A stretch of 64,000 nt of DNA from DATCHW01 sp036508135 (lineage in GTDB: Bacteria > Bacteroidota > Ignavibacteria > Tepidaquicellales > Tepidaquicellaceae): positions 62,001-126,000 of the forward strand of contig DATCHW010000024.1 in NCBI GenBank assembly GCA_036508135.1. The letters are read 5' to 3'. The translations under genes and the position numbers were made by a program. Below the pieces are notes generated by a model, which saw only the letters and a program-made list of their open reading frames with translations, did no database searches and was not told the DNA's origin. Within the stretch, counting starts at the first letter, position 1; each line of letters begins with the position of its first letter. Of the stretch, positions 1 to 8,945 are shown piece by piece.

Positions 1-926
1 CTGCTTCTCATAATTGCTCTGAAAGGTGCAGTTGAATCGTCTATGATGGAGTTTATGAGGGGGAAATCTTTTAGTGCTTTAACTACTGCGTCAGCTATAA
101 ACGGCATATATGTTAATTTGAATCCTTCATTTCTTTCAAATTCAGGCTGCATGCTTTTTCTCGCTTTTTCAACACTTGTCATATCAACTTCGGCAATTGC
201 ATTCACGTGAGGAGAAATTGCAACCGACTCGACCATATGATCCGCCATCTTTTGCCGGATGTTGTCAAATTCTAATATGCTCAATCCTTCCTCATCATAA
301 TCAATTACATGCTTCTGAACAGCAGAAGTTCTTTCTTTCTTTGTCTCTGCTTTTGGTGCTTCCACAGGTTTTTGTGTAGATATAGGTTTTTCTTCTGCTT
401 TCGGTTCTACCGGATGCTCAGTTCTTGTTTTTAAATATTCAAGTATATCTTTTTTTGTTACTCTCCCTTCTATCCCGGTTCCCTTAAGTTTATCAAGTTC
501 TGCCATGCTCACCCCTTCTTTGCTTGCGATATTCATTACGAGAGGGGAGTAAAACTTGCCGCTCTGGCTTATTTCCTGAGGTACAGTTTTTTCTTCCGGT
601 TTAATTTCTTCGGATTTCTGTGGTATTACGGCAGGTTTCTTTTCCGCAACTGGAGCGGTGACAGGTGCTGATTCTATTTTTGCATCTGCTTCAGTATTTA
701 ATCTTGCAATTACTTTACCAACTTCTACAACTTCATTTTCTTTGTATAAAATTTCCACCAATATTCCTGCTTCCGGTGAAGGGACTTCTGTATCCACTTT
801 ATCTGTAGAAATTTCCAAAATAGATTCATCTCTTTCTATCTTATCACCGGCTTTTTTCATCCACCTTAAAATTGTACCTTCCATTATTGACTCACCCATT
901 TTGGGCATTACAATATCAACAACCAT
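1..926 (-). CDS. 2-oxoacid dehydrogenase E2 (dihydrolipoyl acyltransferase), partial
   Basis: Acyltransferase core of a pyruvate or branched-chain 2-oxoacid dehydrogenase complex; it moves acyl groups from E1 to CoA on a lipoyl arm. About 308 residues are visible and the C-terminus runs off the left edge. Seen: an N-terminal lipoyl domain (residues 1-75) with the lipoylated lysine in STDKVDTE (K43), a charged Pro/Lys/Glu-rich linker, a peripheral subunit-binding domain (about 125-165, ending in GTGIEGRVTKKDI) and the start of the catalytic domain (ISPHVNAIAEVDMT). The ATG has an upstream AGGAGA. E1 and E3 are not in the window, so the substrate cannot be told. Confidence 0.9.
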   Translation of the reverse strand, partial: MVVDIVMPKMGESIMEGTILRWMKKAGDKIERDESILEISTDKVDTEVPSPEAGILVEILYKENEVVEVGKVIARLNTEADAKIESAPVTAPVAEKKPAVIPQKSEEIKPEEKTVPQEISQSGKFYSPLVMNIASKEGVSMAELDKLKGTGIEGRVTKKDILEYLKTRTEHPVEPKAEEKPISTQKPVEAPKAETKKERTSAVQKHVIDYDEEGLSILEFDNIRQKMADHMVESVAISPHVNAIAEVDMTSVEKARKSMQPEFERNEGFKLTYMPFIADAVVKALKDFPLINSIIDDSTAPFRAIMRS

Positions 927-1010
927 TAAATTATTTCTCCTGATTAAATTATTATAAAATCTAAATAATTGATTCTATTAATGTAACAATACTTTTGATT
1001 AAAAAATTTA

Positions 1011-1943
1011 TCAGTTTAAATCAAAAAGTGAACTGATTGATTCATTCTTGTTTGTTCTCATTATTGCTTCTGCAAATATCTTAGCTACTGATACAACTGC
1101 AATCTTCGACGATTGTTCTTTAAGCGGTATTGTATCAGAAACCAGTAATTTCGTAAGGGAAGAATTATTAATCCTTTCCAACGCATTGCCAGAAAGAATC
1201 GGGTGTGTGCAGGCTCCGTAAATATCCAATGCTCCTTTATCTTTTAAAGCTTCCACTGCATTTACGAAAGTCCCGCCTGTATCCATTAAATCATCGATTA
1301 TCAAAATATTTTTATCTTTCACTTCACCGATTATGTTCATTATCTCGGCAACATTTTGTTTGGGTCTTCTTTTGTCAATTAATATCAGGTCTGCGTGAAG
1401 CCTTTTTGCATAAGCTCTTGCCATTTTGATGCTTCCAACATCGGGAGAAGCAACTGCAAGATTCTCAATATTTAATTTCCTGAAATAATTCAGAAAAACA
1501 CCCGAAGCGTATAAATGGTCAACCGGTATATCAAAAAAACCCTGTATTTGAGCAGCATGCAGGTCCATTGTTATCACTCTGTCTGCACCTGCCTCCATCA
1601 GCAAGTTTGCTACAAGTTTCGACGTGATTGCCACTCTTGGCATATCTTTTCTGTCTTGTCTTGCATAACCGAAGTATGGGATTACTGCATTTATCTGAGC
1701 CGCTGAGGATCTTCTTGCCGCATCTATCATAATGAGAAGTTCCATAAGATGGTCTGCAGGAGGAAAAGTGGATTGCACAAGAAATACATCACATCCCCGA
1801 ATATTTTCATTATATTTCATCCATATTTCACCGTCAGAAAATGTTTTGAATTCACAATCCCCCAATTTCAGATTTAATTCTTCTGTAATTCTCTGACTGA
1901 AATAAGAAGATGATCTGCCTGAAAAAATTTTTAATAATGCCAT
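1011..1943 (-). CDS. prs: Ribose-phosphate pyrophosphokinase
   Basis: Makes PRPP from ribose 5-phosphate and ATP for nucleotide, His, Trp and NAD synthesis in the cytosol. The 310 residues are the usual length for class I enzymes. Seen: the RQDRKD ATP-binding segment (about residues 95-100), the MDLHAAQIQGFF metal/ATP region, the flexible-loop area, and the PRPP loop IIDDLMDTGGT. It lies 58 bp downstream of the DegT aminotransferase on the same strand and upstream of the E2 gene, so it may be the tail of the long minus-strand run. The PRPP user upp lies 12 kb away on the same strand. Confidence 0.97.
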   Translation of the reverse strand: MALLKIFSGRSSSYFSQRITEELNLKLGDCEFKTFSDGEIWMKYNENIRGCDVFLVQSTFPPADHLMELLIMIDAARRSSAAQINAVIPYFGYARQDRKDMPRVAITSKLVANLLMEAGADRVITMDLHAAQIQGFFDIPVDHLYASGVFLNYFRKLNIENLAVASPDVGSIKMARAYAKRLHADLILIDKRRPKQNVAEIMNIIGEVKDKNILIIDDLMDTGGTFVNAVEALKDKGALDIYGACTHPILSGNALERINNSSLTKLLVSDTIPLKEQSSKIAVVSVAKIFAEAIMRTNKNESISSLFDLN

Positions 1944-2001
1944 TTTGTAAGTAATAATTTTATTTTAATAAAATTAAAAAATAATGATTATACAATCAAT
2001 T

Positions 2002-3099
2002 TTATAATTTATAAAAATTCTTTATGTGACTGCAAATTTCCATCACTTCGTTTTCTTCCAAAGAGGGGAAGCTTGGTAAATTAATCCCGCACCACCCGAT
2101 TTTTTCAGCAAATGGATGCTTTTGGTATTTAAGCGAAAACATAGGCATAGTATGCACGGGATAAAAACTCGGTCTCGTTTCCACTCCTTTATCTCTTAAG
2201 TAGTTCCTCAATTCATCTCTAACCTGAGGATTTTCCACAACTATCGTAAACATCCAGTATGTGTGGAAAACATTTTTTGCCTCGCGATGATATTCGATCG
2301 GCAAATCTTTCAGATATTTAATATACCAGGACACCAATTGCCTTTTTTGTTTAATTCTTCCTTCGATTGTTTCAAGCTGCGCAAGCCCTATTGCGGCGCA
2401 AATGTTCGTCATTCTGTAATTATACCCAATTACGTCGTGCCAGTATTCACGGTATTTAGCAAGACCATGCATTTTAAAGTGATACGCCCTGTCGTGAAGG
2501 GTTTCATCATTTGTTAAAACCATACCCCCTTCACCGGTTGTCAAGGTCTTATTTCCGTAAAAACTTAAAGTAGATATATCTCCGAATGTACCGGCATATT
2601 TTCCGTCATATTTTGACCCCAAAGCTTCTGCAGTATCTTCTATCAGGAACAGATCATATTCTTTAGCAATTTTTTGTAATTCCTTCATTTCGCAGGGATG
2701 CCCGTAAATATGAACTGCCATTATTGCCTTGGTCTTGTTCGTTATTTTCTTCTTCACATCGTCAGGATCCATTTGCCAGGTACTTTCAAGTGAATCAACG
2801 AATACGGGTGTAGCACCTGTATATACGATTGAACTTACTGAAGCAATATATGTAAAAGAGGGAACTATTACTTCATCATTTTCTCCTATCCCAAGCGTAA
2901 CAAGTGCAAGATGCAGTGCAACGGTTCCGTTGCATACTGCAGTTGAATGCTTCACACCAAGATATCCGGATATTCCGTCTTCGAACTTTTTTATGTAATC
3001 TCCCCTGGATGAAATCCAGGATGAATCCAAACAGTCATTTACATATTTTTTCTCATTCCCGTTGAGAAGCGGTTTATATATCGGAATTATAAAACCCAT
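2002..3099 (-). CDS. DegT/DnrJ/EryC1/StrS-family PLP sugar aminotransferase
   Basis: PLP-dependent aminotransferase of nucleotide-sugar synthesis, converting a keto-sugar to an amino-sugar for LPS or O-antigen. The 365 residues match the family. Seen: substrate/PLP segment NGTVALHLAL (57-66), IEDTAEALG with the PLP-contacting Asp155, and the Schiff-base lysine K184 in SFYGNKTLTTGEGG. The HIYGHPCEM segment resembles GDP-perosamine synthases, but the exact sugar is not established. It is last in the polysaccharide operon after three GT9 genes (11 bp gap), so the sugar probably goes into surface glycan. Confidence 0.9.
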   Translation of the reverse strand: MGFIIPIYKPLLNGNEKKYVNDCLDSSWISSRGDYIKKFEDGISGYLGVKHSTAVCNGTVALHLALVTLGIGENDEVIVPSFTYIASVSSIVYTGATPVFVDSLESTWQMDPDDVKKKITNKTKAIMAVHIYGHPCEMKELQKIAKEYDLFLIEDTAEALGSKYDGKYAGTFGDISTLSFYGNKTLTTGEGGMVLTNDETLHDRAYHFKMHGLAKYREYWHDVIGYNYRMTNICAAIGLAQLETIEGRIKQKRQLVSWYIKYLKDLPIEYHREAKNVFHTYWMFTIVVENPQVRDELRNYLRDKGVETRPSFYPVHTMPMFSLKYQKHPFAEKIGWCGINLPSFPSLEENEVMEICSHIKNFYKL

Positions 3100-3110
3100 A
3101 ATTAAATAAT

Positions 3111-4268
3111 TTATTTAGGATTATTTTTAATAAAATTTAAAACAATTTCCCGCATTCTATTTAAATCTATCTTATCTATGCATTCAAGATTATACGGGCA
3201 TTCTTTTTTCCAGCAAGGTGAACAGTCCAGCCCCTCGGGTACCAGCTTTTCTCCTCTTCCGTAAAGTTCTATTTCAGCGGCGCAGGATAATCCAAACCAC
3301 ACTATGATATATTTCCTGAGAGCGATCGCAAGGTGCAAACCGAAACTATCACCTGTGATAACGATATCAGGTATGCTCATAAAGCAGGCACCTTTTCGAA
3401 GTCCTTCTGTCGTGGGTGTGTTGATAATTCTTTTCTTTTCAATTTTATCAAAAGCACTGTATATTTCGGCATTTCTTTCTGTATCCTCTCTGCCGCCGAG
3501 GAGTACAATTTTTATATTATCGGTTTTGATAAGTTCTTTTATTAACCTGATGTGCTGTTCCACAGTCATTTTTTTATTCTGGAATAGAAGAGAACACCCT
3601 GTATTAAACCCTACATGAAATAATTTATCATCGTAACATATCTCTTCTTTGTAATCTGCAATGAACTCTTTCTCTTGCTCATCGAATGCAAATTCATATT
3701 CATCCCGTTTATATTCAAGATCAAATACTTGATGTATTATCTCAACACCCGATTTTTTATTCTCCCTGAATTTTAACCTGTCATTTACACCCATTTCATA
3801 ACTGTACAAAGCTTCTTCGTTTGCAGGGATTATCTTTCCATCTTCATTTAACATAAAACCTAATTTATGTTTTGCATTCACTTCGTTTGCAAAAGCACAG
3901 GCATATAGAGATTTATCCGCATTATACACGCAGTCAAATTCAATGTTTCTTAAAATCATCCGGTTTTCATCATCCCATGCAAATACTTTATCAATGAATC
4001 TTGAGTTGTTAAGTATTTTTACAGCATTGCTCAAAGTGATCCAGTATATCGTGCTAACGGGAAATTTTCTCTTTAATGCAGGCAGGATAGGAGTATTATC
4101 AAGAACGTTACCCATAGCATCGAGTGAAATTATTAATATCTTTTTTCCCATTCTATGATTATCATCGTTCTCTATACACCCTTTTTCGAAGCAATTTTTA
4201 TACGAGTAACAGGGTTTGTATCCTGAGTACTTTTTGCATTTTGGTATTTTCAAATCTTTAAAATCCAT
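3111..4268 (-). CDS. Glycosyltransferase family 9 (heptosyltransferase-like), copy 1
   Basis: A GT9 enzyme of 385 residues, the family that adds heptose to the LPS inner core from ADP-heptose at the cytoplasmic side of the inner membrane. Seen: the N-terminal ILIISLDAMGNVLDNTPILPAL strand-loop-helix typical of the family (here split by a short Cys-rich extension with four cysteines before it), the VLLGGREDTERN strand, and GDSFGLHLAIAL, equivalent to the usual GDSGPMHIA acceptor/donor site. Near the C-terminus is a four-cysteine cluster (CSPCWKKEC then C), perhaps metal binding. It is the most divergent of three tandem GT9 copies; only 4 bp separate it from copy 2. Confidence 0.85.
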   Translation of the reverse strand: MDFKDLKIPKCKKYSGYKPCYSYKNCFEKGCIENDDNHRMGKKILIISLDAMGNVLDNTPILPALKRKFPVSTIYWITLSNAVKILNNSRFIDKVFAWDDENRMILRNIEFDCVYNADKSLYACAFANEVNAKHKLGFMLNEDGKIIPANEEALYSYEMGVNDRLKFRENKKSGVEIIHQVFDLEYKRDEYEFAFDEQEKEFIADYKEEICYDDKLFHVGFNTGCSLLFQNKKMTVEQHIRLIKELIKTDNIKIVLLGGREDTERNAEIYSAFDKIEKKRIINTPTTEGLRKGACFMSIPDIVITGDSFGLHLAIALRKYIIVWFGLSCAAEIELYGRGEKLVPEGLDCSPCWKKECPYNLECIDKIDLNRMREIVLNFIKNNPK

Positions 4269-4272
4269 AAAA

Positions 4273-5289
4273 CTATAAAAATATTTTTTCTAAAACATCA
4301 TCAGTGGAAATTCCATTCTCAAGGTCACATATTTCCTTATCACTGCTGCAATATTTTTTGCAATGTTCATCGGAAACTTCAAGGTCGATTGTCTTCTTAT
4401 TCAAAGTACCCCAGTATTTTGAACAATTCATAGACCTGTGGCAGTGAATAACTATTGCATTCTTTCTTAAGGAATCTGCAATATGTGCCGGTCCCGTTGA
4501 TGAAACTATGACTAAATCTACCGAATTTATTACTTTTATTAAATCTCTTAATGAAAATATTTTTTTTGATATATCAATGATCCTACTGTCATTTAAACTT
4601 TTTATCTTATTAAGGAATTCATTCGACATTTCAAATGCTGTCAGTATTATCCTGAAATTCTTTCCGTCAAATTTCTTTAATATTTTTTTTACTAATTCGG
4701 AATATTTATCTTCACTCCAGTTTGGTGCAGAATATTTTGATCCGCTGTGAACAATTATTTTATATTCATCTTCTTTGATTCCCTTGTCTCTCAGGAAATC
4801 TTTCCCTGATTGCTTTTCTGCATCCGTTAGAAATATCTCGGGTGAAAGATTATCTGTCTTCACTCCTATTCTGCGAGCCATATCCATACAGTAATCTGCC
4901 TCATGCCGTAAAGGAATATATTTATTCCGGGAAACACTTTTCATAAACGTAATTATTTCATATATCTTCCTTCCGACTCCGATTCTGTTCTTTATTCCGG
5001 CGAATAACATCTGATAAGCCGCCCGTTCAGTCGGTAAAACGAGCAATCCATCCGTAAAATTATAACTTCTTAATTCCTTTATGACTTTCCAGAAAGTACC
5101 TTTCTCAAAGTCATCAATTATTATTTTATCAAGATAAGGATTATTGATAAGGAGTTCAGATGTGTTTTTCCGGGTCAGAGTAGCAAGGAAACAATCAGGA
5201 TATGCTTTCCGTATCTCCCTGATCATAGGAGTTATCATCACTACGTCTCCAACCCTGTCCGTTCTTACGATTAATATTCTTCTGCTCAA
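4273..5289 (-). CDS. Glycosyltransferase family 9 (heptosyltransferase-like), copy 2
   Basis: A 338-residue GT9 protein. Seen: the N-terminal RILIVRTDRVGDVVMITPMI, a textbook heptosyltransferase start, the central IIVHSGSKYSAPNWSEDKY (nucleotide-sugar domain, Lys/Trp pattern), and VIVSSTGPAHIADSL near residue 270, the equivalent of the GDSGPMHIA site. The C-terminus again carries clustered cysteines (CKKYC ... C). It is placed 1 bp after copy 3 and 4 bp before copy 1, consistent with a translationally coupled operon. The acceptor is unknown. Confidence 0.88.
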   Translation of the reverse strand: MSRRILIVRTDRVGDVVMITPMIREIRKAYPDCFLATLTRKNTSELLINNPYLDKIIIDDFEKGTFWKVIKELRSYNFTDGLLVLPTERAAYQMLFAGIKNRIGVGRKIYEIITFMKSVSRNKYIPLRHEADYCMDMARRIGVKTDNLSPEIFLTDAEKQSGKDFLRDKGIKEDEYKIIVHSGSKYSAPNWSEDKYSELVKKILKKFDGKNFRIILTAFEMSNEFLNKIKSLNDSRIIDISKKIFSLRDLIKVINSVDLVIVSSTGPAHIADSLRKNAIVIHCHRSMNCSKYWGTLNKKTIDLEVSDEHCKKYCSSDKEICDLENGISTDDVLEKIFL

Positions 5290-5290
5290 C

Positions 5291-6337
5291 TTAGTTAACT
5301 TTTTCTTTGAAATTTAAATTGTTGATAGCGATAAGCTCTTTAAGTTTTGCAATTATTTTTTCTTTTGAAAGCTGAGTCATACAAATGTTGCCGATTTTAC
5401 ATTCAAGCAAATCACAATACAGGCAGTCGAGACCGTCATTTACTACCGTCAGATTTTTTTCTCCGTAAGGTCCCTGAAGCATCGGTTTTGTCGGACCGTA
5501 AATTCCAAGAACAGGGGTTTCCACGGCTACGGCAATATGCATCGGTCCGGAATCATTCCCGATTATCAAATCACATTCTCTGATTATTGCGGCAAGATAT
5601 CTGATGGGACTATCGGGAATTAAAAATGAATTATTCCCGAATTCTTTATGTATAGTTTCGCAATCTTTCTTCTCGATTTCATTTCCCCAGAAAAGTACAA
5701 AATTTACATCATATAATGCATTAATCATCTTCATTACTTTTATGTAATCGCTGACTTTGAATTTCTTCGTTTCCCAGCCGCCTGTTACGCAAATACCCAT
5801 AGTACTTTTCGATTTAATATTATTTTCGACTATGAATTTTGTAGCAAACTCTTCGTGCACTACATTAATACATAAATTCAGTTTTTTAGTAACAATAGGG
5901 ATTCCCAATTCCCTGAGTGCATCGAGATTAAAATCTACGTTATGAACTTCCCCTCCCCGTCCTCTCGCTTTTATGTTATAAGCGTAATTTCTTCCTTTGA
6001 ATTTAAAACCAAACCTGTACTTTGCTCCGCTTAATCTTGTGATAAGCGCAGTCCTCGGATTGCAGAAGAGGTCTATCACTAAGTCAAACTTTTTCTTTCT
6101 GATGTTGTTTATCAAAAACCAGGATGAGTTAGTACCGGGAGTGAATGTGAGTATCCTTGTAACGTAAGGATTATCGATAAGAATATCTCTTGACCGCTTA
6201 AGAGTGAAAATATCTATTTCCGCATCGGGAAAATACCGTCTAAGGTTTGGTAACATGGGAGTCATTAAAAGAAGGTCGCCCATTCCACCGAATTTTATAA
6301 CGAGGATTTTATTTATTTTACTCTTATCTATCTTCAA
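5291..6337 (-). CDS. Glycosyltransferase family 9 (heptosyltransferase-like), copy 3
   Basis: A 348-residue GT9 protein, the most canonical of the three. Seen: ILVIKFGGMGDLLLMTPML at the N-terminus, GICVTGGWETKKFKVSDY in the middle and IIGNDSGPMHIAVAVETPVLGIYGPT at the end, all signature blocks of LPS heptosyltransferases. A four-cysteine cluster (CLYCDLLEC ... C) follows. It sits 3 bp downstream of the endonuclease III gene, so a DNA-repair gene is embedded in a glycan operon. Role in LPS core or another surface glycan is inferred from family and context. Confidence 0.9.
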   Translation of the reverse strand: MKIDKSKINKILVIKFGGMGDLLLMTPMLPNLRRYFPDAEIDIFTLKRSRDILIDNPYVTRILTFTPGTNSSWFLINNIRKKKFDLVIDLFCNPRTALITRLSGAKYRFGFKFKGRNYAYNIKARGRGGEVHNVDFNLDALRELGIPIVTKKLNLCINVVHEEFATKFIVENNIKSKSTMGICVTGGWETKKFKVSDYIKVMKMINALYDVNFVLFWGNEIEKKDCETIHKEFGNNSFLIPDSPIRYLAAIIRECDLIIGNDSGPMHIAVAVETPVLGIYGPTKPMLQGPYGEKNLTVVNDGLDCLYCDLLECKIGNICMTQLSKEKIIAKLKELIAINNLNFKEKVN

Positions 6338-6340
6338 AAT

Positions 6341-7054
6341 TTAAATATTTTCTAAAATTAAAAAATTATTCAGTACTTTATTCCCTTTTGTTGTTTTCTC
6401 TTCAGTTTTTGTTTTGTAACTGCAATAGTCATAAATAAAACAGTCGTAACACAACGGCGTAATCGCTTTACAAATTTCTCTTCCAAATTTTATCAGACTC
6501 GTATGGAACTGCATTTTTTTCGTATCGGGAATTATCAATTTTGATTTCTCAAATGTCTGCTCGGGTGTTTTTGTCTTTACAATTCCAATCCTGTTCAGAA
6601 TCCTGTGTATGTGAGTATCTACTGGAAATACGTTTCTGCCGAGCGAAAATCCAAGCACACAACTAATCGTCTTTACTCCGATACCTTTATATTTCAAAAG
6701 TTCTTCATAAATTTCATCTTCTTTCATTTTCTTAAGTAAACTCAGGTCAAGTTTTCCGTAATTCTTCATCATCTGTTTCAGCATTGCTTTTATCTGCACG
6801 GCTTTTGTATTTGTTAATCCGCAAACCTTTATAGCGGATTTTATATCATTTAAATTTCCGGTTGCAACATCTTCCCAACTGCTGAATTTTTTTTTCAAAT
6901 TATTAAATGCAATGTAAGATGTCTTATCAGTTGTATTTTGCGAAAGTTTTGTTGCAATCAAAACATCCAATATGCTCGATTTTGATTTGTTTTGCTTTGC
7001 AGGATATTTCTTATTCAGAGTATCTATTACAGTATTTAAATCTTTTTCATTCAA
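6341..7054 (-). CDS. nth: Endonuclease III-family DNA glycosylase/AP lyase
   Basis: Removes oxidised pyrimidines and cleaves AP sites in base-excision repair. The 237 residues fit the family. Seen: a helix-hairpin-helix (KYKGIGVKTISCVLG) with the catalytic lysine K128, the catalytic Asp146 in PVDTHIHRI, and the [4Fe-4S] ligands C195, C202, C205, C211 with the exact C-X6-C-X2-C-X5-C spacing. Its start overlaps the end of wecB by 4 bp, so it is translated as part of the polysaccharide operon. The iron-sulphur cluster rules out AlkA/OGG-type relatives; the exact lesion range is unknown. Confidence 0.93.
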   Translation of the reverse strand: MNEKDLNTVIDTLNKKYPAKQNKSKSSILDVLIATKLSQNTTDKTSYIAFNNLKKKFSSWEDVATGNLNDIKSAIKVCGLTNTKAVQIKAMLKQMMKNYGKLDLSLLKKMKEDEIYEELLKYKGIGVKTISCVLGFSLGRNVFPVDTHIHRILNRIGIVKTKTPEQTFEKSKLIIPDTKKMQFHTSLIKFGREICKAITPLCYDCFIYDYCSYKTKTEEKTTKGNKVLNNFLILENI

Positions 7055-8196
7055 ATCTTTTCAGTAATTATCTTTGTAATTCGCTCCGCGGATTTACCGT
7101 CCCATAGATTGGGAATGTTTCCTTTTTTATATGTGCCCTTATTGATGTCGGTTATTTCCTTGTGAATCTTTTTCATATTCAGCCCGCATATGGTATTAGT
7201 TCCGGTTTCACAGGTGACAGGTCTTTCTGTGTTTTCTCTCAGGGTAAGGCAGGGAACTTTAAGGAATGTCGTTTCCTCCTGAATCCCGCCGGAATCCGTT
7301 AATACAAACTTAGCATTCAAAATAAGATTCAGGAAATCAAAATATCCCAACGGTTCGGTGAGGATTAAATTGTTTATGCTGTTCAGTTTATTTTCCAGTC
7401 CGAATTTCTTCAGCATTTTTACAGTCCGCGGATGAACAGGAAATACGATATCAATGTCCGGATTAAGTTTATTCTGATACCGGAAGATTTCTATTATCTT
7501 TTTGAAATTATTTTTATCATCCACGTTGGAAGGTCTGTGAAGCGTAGCGAGTGCATATTCCTTCTTTGTTAAGCATAGCTCTTTCAGTATGTTTGATTTT
7601 CTTGCTTTCGGAAGGTAATGCACGAGTGAATCTATCATAGTATTGCCGACAAGAAAAATATTTTTCTTATTAAAACCTGTTTTTAAAAGATTATCCACTC
7701 CGCTTTTTTCCGTAACGAACAGGTATTTGGAAAGTCTGTCGGTAAGAGTCCTGTTGATTTCCTCCGGCATAGTTTTATCAAAACTTCTCAGACCTGATTC
7801 TATGTGTGCAAGCGGAATAGTTTCATATTGGCTTTTGAAAAGCTTGGCACACACGAGCCCCGCGGCTACTGTAGAATTCACGTCACCGTAAACGAGAACC
7901 ATATCCGGCTTTTCTTTCAGAAGCACTTTCTCGAGCTTTACCATAATATCCGCCGTTTGTTCCGAGTGTGACTTTGAACCTACACCAAGATAGATATGAG
8001 GTTTTGGAATTTCAAGTTCTCTGAAGAATACATCCGAAAGTTTTTGGTCATAATGCTGACCTGTATGGATTATCCTGTGGACAATTTTCGATTTATATTT
8101 TTGCAGTGCCTTATGCACGGGTGCCATCTTCATAAAATTAGGTCTGGCACCTACAATTGATATTATTTTCTTCAAATTATCGAAATTTATTGTCAC
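7051..8196 (-). CDS. wecB: UDP-N-acetylglucosamine 2-epimerase (non-hydrolysing)
   Basis: Interconverts UDP-GlcNAc and UDP-ManNAc, supplying amino-sugars for surface polysaccharide. The 381 residues are normal. Seen: GARPNFMKMAPV (N-terminus), HTGQHYD, the HIESGLRSFD...PEEINR active-site block, LTDSGGIQEETTFL and RENTERP near the C-terminus. It is the first gene of the minus-strand operon that continues with nth (4-bp overlap) and three GT9 genes; the promoter must lie in the repeat-rich region beyond 8200. No UDP-ManNAc dehydrogenase is in the window, so the end product is not visible. Confidence 0.94.
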   Translation of the reverse strand: MTINFDNLKKIISIVGARPNFMKMAPVHKALQKYKSKIVHRIIHTGQHYDQKLSDVFFRELEIPKPHIYLGVGSKSHSEQTADIMVKLEKVLLKEKPDMVLVYGDVNSTVAAGLVCAKLFKSQYETIPLAHIESGLRSFDKTMPEEINRTLTDRLSKYLFVTEKSGVDNLLKTGFNKKNIFLVGNTMIDSLVHYLPKARKSNILKELCLTKKEYALATLHRPSNVDDKNNFKKIIEIFRYQNKLNPDIDIVFPVHPRTVKMLKKFGLENKLNSINNLILTEPLGYFDFLNLILNAKFVLTDSGGIQEETTFLKVPCLTLRENTERPVTCETGTNTICGLNMKKIHKEITDINKGTYKKGNIPNLWDGKSAERITKIITEKI

Positions 8197-8345
8197 AATT
8201 TACTCAAAATAAATATTAGTTAATATGAAGATAATATGAAATAAATTAGTAATTAATAATTAGTAACTGAAGTTACGCATTTGTCATGTTGAGCGTAGCG
8301 AAACATCCCTTTTCTAACCCCGTAGAGTTTTCTTTCTCTATCTTT

Positions 8346-8638
8346 GTTCTTCACTTCTTCACTTCTTACCTTCTTACCTTCTTACCTTCTTACCTACTCA
8401 CCTTCTTCACTTCTTACCTTCTTACCTACTCACCTACTCACCTTCTTCACTTCTTACCTACTCACCTTCTTCACTTCTTACTTTCTCTCTTCCTTACTTC
8501 TTACCTTCTTACCTTCTTACCTTCTTACCTTCTTACCTTCTTACCTTCTTACCTTCTTACTTCTTACCTTCTTACCTTCTTACTTCTTACCTTCTTACCT
8601 TCTTACCTACTCACCTTCTTCACTTCTTACTGTTTACT
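8346..8638. repeat. Degenerate 8-bp tandem repeat array
   Basis: About 290 bp of pyrimidine-rich (top strand) tandem 8-mers. The units are TTCTTACC, TACTCACC and TTCTTCAC variants arranged in mixed order, with a homogeneous TTCTTACC run near 8500-8600. Two overlapping open frames cross it (LLTFLPSY-like repeats), but these are products of the repeat and not credible genes. A related array with TTCTTAAC/TCCTTAAC units lies at 24310-24388. Function unknown; arrays of this kind are unstable and hard to assemble. Confidence 0.9.
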
Positions 8639-8679
8639 AATCTCCTTATTCGTGAACTATAATTTCTAATTCAAAAACA

Positions 8680-8828
8680 GTTTCCCAATCGGGAAAGACT
8701 ATGTAAAAATAAGAAAATTACCCCGTCGTTTACGACGGGGATGGCTAAAACGCCCCGTATTAGGGCTTCAGCCCAAATTACTTTAAAGATATTTTATGTT
8801 TTCACTCGGTCTCGGGAGATTGGGAAAC
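8680..8828. repeat. Palindromic REP/MITE-like element
   Basis: A 149-bp stretch bounded by an exact 11-bp inverted repeat, GTTTCCCAATC at 8680-8690 and GATTGGGAAAC at 8818-8828. Inside are a perfect hairpin at 8721-8740 (CCCCGTCG-TTTA-CGACGGGG) and a small palindrome at 8763-8774 (GGGCT-TC-AGCCC). This resembles REP-type intergenic elements that are mobilised by tyrosine transposases in other bacteria; no such transposase is in the window. The rest of 8829-8945 up to folC shows nothing recognisable apart from AT-rich sequence that should carry the folC promoter. Confidence 0.7.
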
Positions 8829-8945
8829 GGAGAAAGAAAGAGAAGCACAACAAAAGGGCTTTTTATAATTAAAAAAGAGTTATTCTATTCCCGAACATTT
8901 ATCCTTTTCCATTTATAAACTTGAATAAATCAATTAAATTCATCA

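Noticed and set aside
8346..8638. CRISPR array
   Set aside because: Units are 8 bp without spacers of constant length, and no cas genes are present anywhere in the window.
8286..8669. Two overlapping open frames (127 and 98 residues) in the tandem-repeat zone
   Set aside because: They translate the 8-bp repeat into LLTFLPSY-like periodic peptide; two frames over the same repeat are open only because the units lack stop codons.
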